Source: Streptomyces dysideae
Lineage (GTDB): Bacteria; Actinomycetota; Actinomycetes; Streptomycetales; Streptomycetaceae
Assembly: GCF_001514305.1 (NCBI RefSeq)
Contig: NZ_KQ949082.1
Span: 17,082-62,565, forward strand
Reading direction: 5' to 3'
DNA length: 45,484 nt
The notes under the pieces were generated by a model. That model made no database searches. It was not told the DNA's origin and saw only the letters and a program-made list of their open reading frames with translations. Numbering within the stretch: the stretch's first letter is position 1; every line of letters begins with the position of its first letter. The position numbers and the translations under genes were made by a program. Below, in pieces: positions 39,718 to 45,484 of this stretch.

Positions 39718-41034
39718 ATGACAATTCCACACAGGCTGAGAGCGGTGTCCCGCGAACCGCTCCCGGAGGTCCATGTGCCGCGACTGCGCGCCGCCGCCGC
39801 CGTGTTCACCACCATGTCGGCGCTCGCCGCGACCTCTCTGGTCACCGGCCCCTCGGTCGCCGAGTCCTTCGACGCGGCGTCCTGCGCCCTGAAACGCACC
39901 GAGGCCCACCACTCCGAGGGCCTCGACACCTGGAACGCCGCCTATCCGCGCCCGGTCCGCGCGCTGGACGCGGTGATGATCTTCCTCTCCTTCCCGGACT
40001 CCGTCCCGCTGACCACGCCCGCCGAACTGACGGCCGACCACTTCCCTGCCACCAGCCACTTCTTCGAACGCGCCTCCTACGGCAAGTTCGCCCTGCGCCC
40101 ACATCCGCTGCCGCGCTGGATCCGTATGCCGCGCCCCTCCACGGCGTACGCCATACAGCGCGACTGGAACGCCGCGCACCGCGCCGCCTTTCTGCGCGAC
40201 GCGCTGACGGTGGCGGACGCCGAGGTGGACTTCTCCCGCTACGACATCGTCTACTTCGTCGCCGACCCGGACGCGCCCGGCGTCGACTCGGACGCCACGA
40301 AGGTCGTCAACCTGGACACCCCGATGCGGGCCGACGGCACGGACATCCGGCGGGTCGTCACGGTGTTCGAGAAGCATCCGCCGGACCGGCTGGTCCTCGC
40401 GCACGAGACCGGGCACGTCTTCGACCTGCCGGATCTCTATCACCGGCCGATGGACGGCAAGGGCGACTGGGACACGCATGTCGGCGACTGGGATCTGATG
40501 GGCAGCCAGTTCGGGCTGGCGCCTGATCTGTTCGGCTGGCACAAGTGGAAGCTGGGCTGGCTGGAACCGCGCCAGGTGGTGTGCGCGCAGGGGCAGCACG
40601 GGAGCGGGCCGACCCGGCTGACGCTGGAGCCGCTGGGCGCCGGGCCGGGCATCCCGGTGCCGGCGGGGGCCGCCGGGGCCACGTCGGCGTTCGGGCTCGG
40701 CCGGGGCACCAAGCTCGCCGTGGTCCGCACTGGCCCCGACAGCGCGCTCGCCTTCGAGGCGCGCGGGCCGGTCGGCAACGACGCGGCGGTGTGCCGACAG
40801 GGCGTGCTGGTCTACCGGGTGCGCAGCACGGCCGAGTCCGGGGGCGGTCCGGTCGAGGTGATCGACGCGCATCCGCGGGGCGAGGCGTGCTGGGAGGAGT
40901 CCGTGTATGCGCCGCTCGCGGACGCGCCGGTCGCGCTCGGCGAGAGCTTCACGGTGCCGGGCGAGCGCGTGCGGGTGGAGGTGGAGGGGCGTACGGCTTC
41001 GGGGGCCTGGACGGTGAAGATCACGGTGGCCTGA
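39718..41034 (+). CDS. Secreted M6-type metalloprotease
   Basis: A 438-aa protein starting at ATG 39718. A long N-terminal region (1-50) contains a hydrophobic export segment (AAAAVFTTMSALAATSLVTG) and an SVA cleavage site. The catalytic domain carries the zinc motif LAHETGHVFDLPD (His229, Glu230, His233), followed by the met-turn-like GDWDLMGSQ and the WHKWKLGWL sequence of M6 (immune inhibitor A-like) proteases. A C-terminal beta domain (about 300-438) has two cysteines (VCRQGVLVYR and GEACWEE). Expected to digest extracellular proteins. It is a single-gene unit, divergent from cdgA, with the terminator of the third tRNA-Lys downstream. Confidence 0.88.
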   Translation: MTIPHRLRAVSREPLPEVHVPRLRAAAAVFTTMSALAATSLVTGPSVAESFDAASCALKRTEAHHSEGLDTWNAAYPRPVRALDAVMIFLSFPDSVPLTTPAELTADHFPATSHFFERASYGKFALRPHPLPRWIRMPRPSTAYAIQRDWNAAHRAAFLRDALTVADAEVDFSRYDIVYFVADPDAPGVDSDATKVVNLDTPMRADGTDIRRVVTVFEKHPPDRLVLAHETGHVFDLPDLYHRPMDGKGDWDTHVGDWDLMGSQFGLAPDLFGWHKWKLGWLEPRQVVCAQGQHGSGPTRLTLEPLGAGPGIPVPAGAAGATSAFGLGRGTKLAVVRTGPDSALAFEARGPVGNDAAVCRQGVLVYRVRSTAESGGGPVEVIDAHPRGEACWEESVYAPLADAPVALGESFTVPGERVRVEVEGRTASGAWTVKITVA

Positions 41035-41081
41035 TACAGCCGTCCGGCGGAGGGTGGCGTGCCGATGCAGCCGTACGCGAA

Positions 41082-41107
41082 AGGCCCCCCACTTCCGTGG
41101 AGGGCCT
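41082..41107 (-). terminator. Terminator of tRNA-Lys (third copy)
   Basis: An 11-bp stem with one mismatch, AGGCCCCCCAC / GTGGAGGGCCT, around a TTCC loop, 9 bp beyond the tRNA 3' end. It also sits 48 bp after the protease stop and may serve both strands. Confidence 0.8.
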
Positions 41108-41116
41108 CGCTGTCGG

Positions 41117-41190
41117 TGCGCCGCCAGGGACTCGAACCCCGGACCCGCTGATTAAGAGTCAGCTGCTCTAACCAACTGAGCTAGCGGCGC
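41117..41190 (-). tRNA. tRNA-Lys (anticodon CTT), third copy
   Basis: Identical over 74 nt to the copies at 20914 and 26751. Its first 10 nt (GCGCCGCTAG) also encode the last two codons and the TAG stop of the gene immediately upstream on the same strand. Confidence 0.97.
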
Positions 41191-41750
41191 CTGCTGACGT
41201 CGTAGACCTTAGCATCCTGATCGGCGGGAGGAAAAATCGATATCCGCACCGCCGTGCGTGCCGCCCGTACCGCCGCCCAGAGCAGGATCTCGGGGCCCGG
41301 CAGCCAGGGGTGACGGGTGTCAGGGGCGACCAGCCAGCGGGAACCGGACCGGCTCGGGGAGTCCGCGCCCCGCAGTGCCGGGACGGTCACCGCGTCGCCG
41401 GTGCCGTGGCACAGAAGTGGCGGGATCGCGCCCTTGCGGTCGTACTCCTCCCAGCGCAGCAGCGCGGGCAGCCGCTGTGCCGTGCCCGGCCCGGCGAACA
41501 GCAGCATCCGCCCCCGGAACGCCGCCACCGGGCCCGACCCCGGCCCCTCGTCCCACAGCCGGTCCAGCATCCGGCGCCCGAAGATCGCGGGCACGCTGAC
41601 GACGTCGAAGACGGCACCGCAGGGCAGGACCACGGGGGCGTCCGGCCGCTCCGCCCAGAGGGCCAGCATGCTCCGCGGATACGTTCCCGCCGAGGCGAGC
41701 CAGGTGGCTCCGTCCGAGGTGACGCCCGAGGCGCCGTGTGTACAGCTCAT
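41181..41750 (-). CDS. Conserved protein, possibly primase-polymerase-like
   Basis: A 189-aa protein from ATG 41750. It resembles Streptomyces proteins annotated as bifunctional DNA primase/polymerase N-terminal-like: SDGATWLASAGTYPRSMLAL, VVLPCGAVFDVVSVPAIFGR, GPVAAFRGRMLLFAGPGTAQ and WLVAPDTRHPWLPGPEILLWA. No complete primase acidic triad (DxD...H) is evident, so the name is by resemblance only and enzymatic activity is doubtful. Start context is weak (GGAC). The stop codon lies inside tRNA-Lys on the same strand, so the mRNA and tRNA may be co-transcribed and the CDS 3' end removed by tRNA processing. Confidence 0.75.
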   Translation of the reverse strand: MSCTHGASGVTSDGATWLASAGTYPRSMLALWAERPDAPVVLPCGAVFDVVSVPAIFGRRMLDRLWDEGPGSGPVAAFRGRMLLFAGPGTAQRLPALLRWEEYDRKGAIPPLLCHGTGDAVTVPALRGADSPSRSGSRWLVAPDTRHPWLPGPEILLWAAVRAARTAVRISIFPPADQDAKVYDVSRRR

Positions 41751-41917
41751 GCCGTCCAGATCTACCGGGCGTGAGCGTGCTGTTCCGGAGGGTTGCCGGA
41801 AACCGGGACAGGAGGGGCAGGCAGGGGGTATCTTGCCCGCCTGGCATATGCCAGCGCAGGCGCGTGGCGGGGGCGCGACGGGGGCGCGAACGACCTGGGG
41901 AACGCCCGCCGGGCCGG

Positions 41918-42283
41918 TCACACCGGGTCGATGTGCCCCCGCCCCTCGACGCCCCGCATCAGATCCCTCCCGAACTCGACCATCTTCTTCGCATAGTCCT
42001 CGGTCCACTCGGCCTGCTCGGCGATGTCCGCGGGCGTCAGCCGGTCGAACCGGCGCGGATCCGCCAACTGGGCCGCCGCCATCGCCTGGAACTCCACGGC
42101 CCGGTCCGCCGCCGCACGGAACGCGTGTGTCAGCTCGGTCGCCCGGGCCAGCAGCGCGCGGGGGTCGTCGATCGACTCCAGATCGAAGAAGTGCTCCGGA
42201 TCGGCGGCCGCCTGCGCGGGGTCGAAGAGCAGGGGCGCGGGGCGTAGCCGCGGTTCGTTCCGACGCGGCGTGTGCTCCGCCAT
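41918..42283 (-). CDS. Conserved hypothetical protein
   Basis: A 121-aa helical protein with GAGGAGGAGAAG upstream of ATG 42283. There is an acidic/helical centre (PEHFFDLESIDDPRALLARA), an Ala-rich helix with RAVEFQAMAAAQLADPRRFD, and the end YAKKMVEFGRDLMRGVEGRG. It has no signal peptide or cysteine. Similar small proteins are widespread in Streptomyces; no function is known to me. It lies between the primase-like and helicase genes on the same strand with gaps of 110-170 bp. Confidence 0.75.
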   Translation of the reverse strand: MAEHTPRRNEPRLRPAPLLFDPAQAAADPEHFFDLESIDDPRALLARATELTHAFRAAADRAVEFQAMAAAQLADPRRFDRLTPADIAEQAEWTEDYAKKMVEFGRDLMRGVEGRGHIDPV

Positions 42284-42394
42284 GTCTTCTCCTCCTCGTA
42301 CGTCATGGATGAACCCTCAGTGGAGTGGCCACCGTCCATTGTCTCGCGCCCGCGCAAGAGGGCCTTGGGCGCAGGTCAGACGCTTGAGCGCCGG

Positions 42395-43729
42395 TCACGG
42401 GCGCCACTCCACCCGGTGTTCCGCCAGCCGCGCCAGCACGGCGTGGTTGGCCTCCCAGCCGTCCGGGAACTTCACGAGCGTTCCCAGCTGGACCGGCTCC
42501 GTCGACGGATAGTCGTCCAGCAGGTCGCCCACCCCTGCCCGGCACACGACGATGCACGCGTGCCGGTGCCGGGAGGTGAGGACGCACAGGCGGCCCGTCT
42601 CCAGGTGGAAGGCGGTGGCGTCGGGACGGCCGGAGAGGGGGTGCAGGACCACTGTGACGTCGTACTCGCGGCCCTGGAGACGGTTCGCCGTGTCCACGGT
42701 GACGTCCGTGACGCCCAGCTCGGCCAGGGCGGCCCGGACCGCTGCCGCCTGGTCCCGGTGTGCCGTGCCGACGGCGATGCGGTCGGCGGTCAGGGGAGCG
42801 GGGTCGGGGGAGCGCTCCGAGGTGGCGGCGCCGCCCCGGTCGAGGAGGCGGCGTACGACCGTCGCCACCGCCCGCACCGCCTCCGGGTCCGTGCGGGGCG
42901 TGTGCCGCGCGGGCAGCTCCAGCAGGCCCCAGCCCGATTCCGCCGCCTCGTCGATCACCCGGTCAGGGCCCGAGCCGTCGGAAGGGACACCGAAGGTCAG
43001 CTGCCGGTCGCCGTGGTCCGTGCCGCTGCGGAACCGCGTGTACGAGTAGAAGGCGTCCGAGACCAGCGGCGCCGCGGACGCCGGGAGGCGCCAGGACACC
43101 GGCAGACGGTGCTGGGGCAGCTCGGGATTGTGGGCCAGCAGGGTCGTCACGGCCGAGGCCGACGGGTCGTACGACAGGCCCGCCCACTGCTCGCTGCCGA
43201 CGATGGAGAAGGGGTCCAGCTGGCCCGGGTCGCCCACGAACAGCGCCCGCTCGAACAGGCCTGCCACCGCCAGCAGCGAGTCCGAGCGCATCTGGTACGC
43301 CTCGTCGACGATGGCGTGCCGCCACGGCTCGTCGACCTTGACGTGCGCCCACTTGGCGGCTGTGGAGATGACCACCGCGAGGCCGCTCAGGTCGGCCGCC
43401 TTCGCGGACTTCCGTACGTTCGGCAGATCGTCCAGCGCCTTGTCGTACGGGTCGGCGTCACTGCTGTGCAGGCGGCCCACCGGCAGCTCGGCGTTCTTCT
43501 CGGCGAGCCTGAGCACCAGGTCGTCGACCTGGGCGTTGGTCTGCGCGACCACCATCAACGGGCGTCCGGCGTCGGCGAGTTCGAGGGCCGCACGGACGAC
43601 GAGCGTGGACTTGCCGGCGCCGGGCGGGGAGTCGACGACGACGCCGCGGGCCTGGCCGTTGAGGGTGTCGTCGAGGATGTCCGCGGTGGCCCGCGCGGCC
43701 TCGGCGCCGGGGTCGAAAACGGCGGTCAC
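42395..43729 (-). CDS. SF1-type helicase / AAA-domain ATPase
   Basis: A 444-aa ATPase starting at GTG 43729, overlapping the stop of the upstream gene by 4 nt (GTGA). Helicase motifs: Walker A DSPPGAGKSTLV (residues ~33-44), Q-region MVVAQTNAQVDDLVLRL, Walker B AIVDEAYQM, motif III FVGDPGQLDPF, motif V DTANRLQGREYDVTVV and motif VI LCVLTSRHRHACIVV. This is the UvrD/RecD-like or DNA2-like SF1 arrangement, with no nuclease domain. The length is compact for SF1, with short 1B/2B insertions. Works presumably with the upstream 530-aa partner; nucleic-acid remodelling, repair or defence are possible roles. Confidence 0.88.
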   Translation of the reverse strand: MTAVFDPGAEAARATADILDDTLNGQARGVVVDSPPGAGKSTLVVRAALELADAGRPLMVVAQTNAQVDDLVLRLAEKNAELPVGRLHSSDADPYDKALDDLPNVRKSAKAADLSGLAVVISTAAKWAHVKVDEPWRHAIVDEAYQMRSDSLLAVAGLFERALFVGDPGQLDPFSIVGSEQWAGLSYDPSASAVTTLLAHNPELPQHRLPVSWRLPASAAPLVSDAFYSYTRFRSGTDHGDRQLTFGVPSDGSGPDRVIDEAAESGWGLLELPARHTPRTDPEAVRAVATVVRRLLDRGGAATSERSPDPAPLTADRIAVGTAHRDQAAAVRAALAELGVTDVTVDTANRLQGREYDVTVVLHPLSGRPDATAFHLETGRLCVLTSRHRHACIVVCRAGVGDLLDDYPSTEPVQLGTLVKFPDGWEANHAVLARLAEHRVEWRP

Positions 43730-45318
43730 AGCACGTCCTCCTCGGTCACGGGATCGGGAGCGGGAGCCGTCGCCTCGCCGGGCGGGCCGCCGTGGGTCCA
43801 CGGGGTGTTCTCCGGGTCGGGCAGCTTCGCGCCGCCCCGCTGGTCGTGCTCGAAGAGGGTGAAGCAGAGCCGGTCCCCCTTCTCCGGCACCGACCCGGTC
43901 TCGGGCTCCTTGCCGCGGCCCATCTTGTCGACGATGCGCAGGACGACCAGGGCGCCGTCGTCCTCGTACCCCACGAACTCGGCCGCCTGCGGCTTCCCGC
44001 CCAGTGACCGGTACACCTTCGCCCGCTCGCCCAGCTGCGGCCGGTCGTCCGTGCGGACGGTGACCAGCGGGCGCGGGCTGGGCCGCTTGCCCTCGCTGTA
44101 CGCCATGACGACGTCCGTCACCTCGCCCGCGAACGCCTCCCCGGCCAGCCGCCGCCCCGCCATCACCAGCGGGTCGTCGAGGGCCTCCTGGGCGTCCAGA
44201 CGGGCCTGTTCACGCTCGCGCGAGGCGAGCTTGTTGGCGGCGGTGACGGCGTCGTCGCGGCGCGGCTGCGGGGGTTCGCCGGCGAGGACGCGGTCGCGGT
44301 GACTGGTGAACGACCAGCGGTCGCGCGTCCACCGCTCCTCGACGTGCGCACCGTCGGGCAGCGCCCGCAGCAGGTCGAGGCCGCGCCACACCGCGTCCCA
44401 GGTGGGCCGGGTCCGGCTCTCGACGAGGGCGCGGATCTCCCGCTCGGCGGCGGTGAGGTCGCCCAGCCGGTCGTCGGCCTGCAGACCGTCCTCGGCGGCG
44501 GCGAGGGCGGTACGCGCGCGGTCGTAGCGCTCGATGGCGGGGGCCAGCAGTCTGTTGTCGAACGCCGGGTCGGTGGCCGGGCCGGCGGGCGGGCAGCACA
44601 GCTGGCCCTGCGGGTCACGGGCGAGCTCGGCGCGGAGCGCGGCCTCGGCGCCGGTCGTCCCCTCCGGGGGGTCGATCCAGGCGAGCAGCGCGCCGAGGTG
44701 CTGGTCCTCCAGGGTGGACTGGCCGGTCGCCCAGTGCCGGGACAGGACGTCCGTCATGGCCAGCAGCAGGGCGGAACCGGGGACGCGGGCCCGCTCCCCG
44801 AAGTGGGTCAGCCACCGGCCGAGCAACGGCACGCGCGGGGGCGCGGGATGCGGCGTCTCCGGGTCCTGTTCCGCCGTACGGCGAAAGCGCATGGAGCGGC
44901 CGAGCAGCCGTACGAAGTCGGCGCCGGCGCGGCTCGGCACGATCAGCTGCGGGGCGTCCGCGCACAGCTCGACCTCGACCTTGACGCGTTTGCCGGTCTC
45001 CGGGTCGGTCTCGTTGCGCTCGGCGGCCTCGACGATGTCGGCGTACGCCTCGACGTACGGCAGGACGACGTCGGCCAGCTCGGCCAGGAACACGAACCTG
45101 AGGTCGCGGTCGCGCGGCTGCGGGACGACCAGCAGCCGCGGCGCGTCCCGGTCGGTGCCGACCAGCGCACCGAGCGGGGCACCGGCCTCACCTGCGGTGG
45201 TGAGCGGCACGAAGACCAGGGGCCGATCGGCGAGATGCCGGTGCCGGACGGTGGCAGCGGCGTGAGCGCGGCCCGTACTGACGGCTTCCAGCCGGGCCAG
45301 CGTGGAGATCAGCGACAT
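43726..45318 (-). CDS. Large conserved protein of unknown function, helicase operon partner
   Basis: A 530-aa soluble protein from ATG 45318, with GGAG 8 nt upstream. No domain I can name. Visible blocks: an N-terminal beta-rich part (VPLTTAGEAGAPLGALVGTD, RLLVVPQPRDRDLRFVFLAE), a central helical/Arg-rich part (about 255-400, YDRARTALAAAEDGLQADDR), an acidic/aromatic part with VTVRTDDRPQLGERAKVYRS, and a proline-rich acidic tail ending EEDVL. It is translationally coupled to the helicase downstream. The first ~12 codons resemble a second copy lying upstream at the window edge. A nucleic-acid or helicase-loading role is only inference. Confidence 0.8.
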   Translation of the reverse strand: MSLISTLARLEAVSTGRAHAAATVRHRHLADRPLVFVPLTTAGEAGAPLGALVGTDRDAPRLLVVPQPRDRDLRFVFLAELADVVLPYVEAYADIVEAAERNETDPETGKRVKVEVELCADAPQLIVPSRAGADFVRLLGRSMRFRRTAEQDPETPHPAPPRVPLLGRWLTHFGERARVPGSALLLAMTDVLSRHWATGQSTLEDQHLGALLAWIDPPEGTTGAEAALRAELARDPQGQLCCPPAGPATDPAFDNRLLAPAIERYDRARTALAAAEDGLQADDRLGDLTAAEREIRALVESRTRPTWDAVWRGLDLLRALPDGAHVEERWTRDRWSFTSHRDRVLAGEPPQPRRDDAVTAANKLASREREQARLDAQEALDDPLVMAGRRLAGEAFAGEVTDVVMAYSEGKRPSPRPLVTVRTDDRPQLGERAKVYRSLGGKPQAAEFVGYEDDGALVVLRIVDKMGRGKEPETGSVPEKGDRLCFTLFEHDQRGGAKLPDPENTPWTHGGPPGEATAPAPDPVTEEDVL

Positions 45319-45484
45319 CGGGGCATCTCCGTCCGGCTGGTCATCGGGGCGGGTGGCTGCGCGGCTGCCGTGACGCGGGGCCTGGTCGCGGTCACCGGGG
45401 CATCTCCGTCCGGCCGGTCATCGGGGCGGGCGGGCGCGGTGATGGCTTCCAGTTGGGCCGGCGTGGAGATCAGCGGCACCGGGG
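45309..45484 (-). repeat. Imperfect duplication of the 5' end of the 530-aa gene at the window edge
   Basis: The block GGGGCATCTCCGTCCGGC, with the downstream GGTCATCGGGGCGGG, occurs at about 45320-45352 and again at about 45397-45430, a period of 77 bp. The codons for PLISTPAQLEAI upstream mirror SLISTLARLEAV at the start of the 530-aa gene. An open minus-strand frame enters from the window edge through this repeat and stops at 45309, overlapping the 530-aa gene by 10 nt. It could be the 3' end of an upstream gene. Confidence 0.7.

Noticed and set aside
1..45484. Search for prophage, biosynthetic gene cluster (PKS/NRPS), rRNA or intact insertion sequence
   Set aside because: No integrase, capsid, transposase, ketosynthase, condensation domain or rRNA sequence was recognised in any frame.

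Overview
This is a very GC-rich, gene-dense actinobacterial chromosome segment, almost certainly Streptomyces. The evidence is the codon use, GTG and TTG starts, class E and F sortases, SEC-C, ANTAR and ROK families, and a cslA-glxA locus in its usual neighbourhood. From memory, the order cdgA / ectoine-type ABC transporter / IclR / AA10 LPMO / SPFH protein / NlpC-P60 protein / cslA-glxA / GH6 matches the S. coelicolor SCO2817-SCO2838 region read in reverse, so most of the window is conserved core chromosome rather than an island.

Layout. 1-14.5 kb: a terminator, two abutting gene remnants (esterase 5' end and PucR-type regulator 3' end), a SEC-C protein, a membrane protein, a secreted GH30 galactanase-like enzyme, a class E sortase, DUF6412 plus a YidC paralogue, an FAH-family hydrolase, and a sugar-oxidoreductase/UPF0303 operon divergent from a ROK regulator that carries a 60-bp tandem repeat. 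These are followed by a LAXTG cell-wall protein, a HAD-IIA phosphatase, a secreted protein with a class F sortase, and a decayed GAF/ANTAR gene. 14.5-25 kb: the hyphal-tip glycan locus. It has a GH6 lipoprotein (cslZ-like), a 155-bp MITE-like element, glxA and cslA (ATGA-coupled), a FadR-type regulator with an 8-residue internal duplication, tRNA-Lys, an NlpC/P60 protein, an SPFH protein, an AA10 LPMO preceded by a DasR-type palindrome, and a DUF3592 protein.

25-36 kb: an AMP-forming acyl-CoA ligase running into a second tRNA-Lys, an IclR regulator, a complete Ehu-type ABC importer (ehuBCDA), and genes that look like a small-molecule catabolic set: DUF3830, amidase, D-2-hydroxyacid dehydrogenase and two maleate-isomerase/Asp-Glu-racemase family proteins. 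The ectoine-degrading hydrolase and deacetylase are absent, so the real substrate is open. 36-45.5 kb: an LLM oxidoreductase, a PAS-GGDEF-EAL c-di-GMP protein (cdgA-like), an M6-type protease, a third identical tRNA-Lys overlapped by a CDS stop codon, a small conserved protein, and a translationally coupled pair of an unknown 530-aa protein and an SF1-type helicase. The 5' end of that pair is partly duplicated at the window edge.

The less expected signals are the MITE-like element with an 8-bp target duplication at 15656-15826, the in-frame VNTR in the ROK regulator, the in-frame duplication in the FadR regulator, several short tandem repeats at gene ends, the incomplete ectoine-like catabolic cluster, and the helicase operon. 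No CRISPR array, full-length transposase, rRNA or phage gene was seen.
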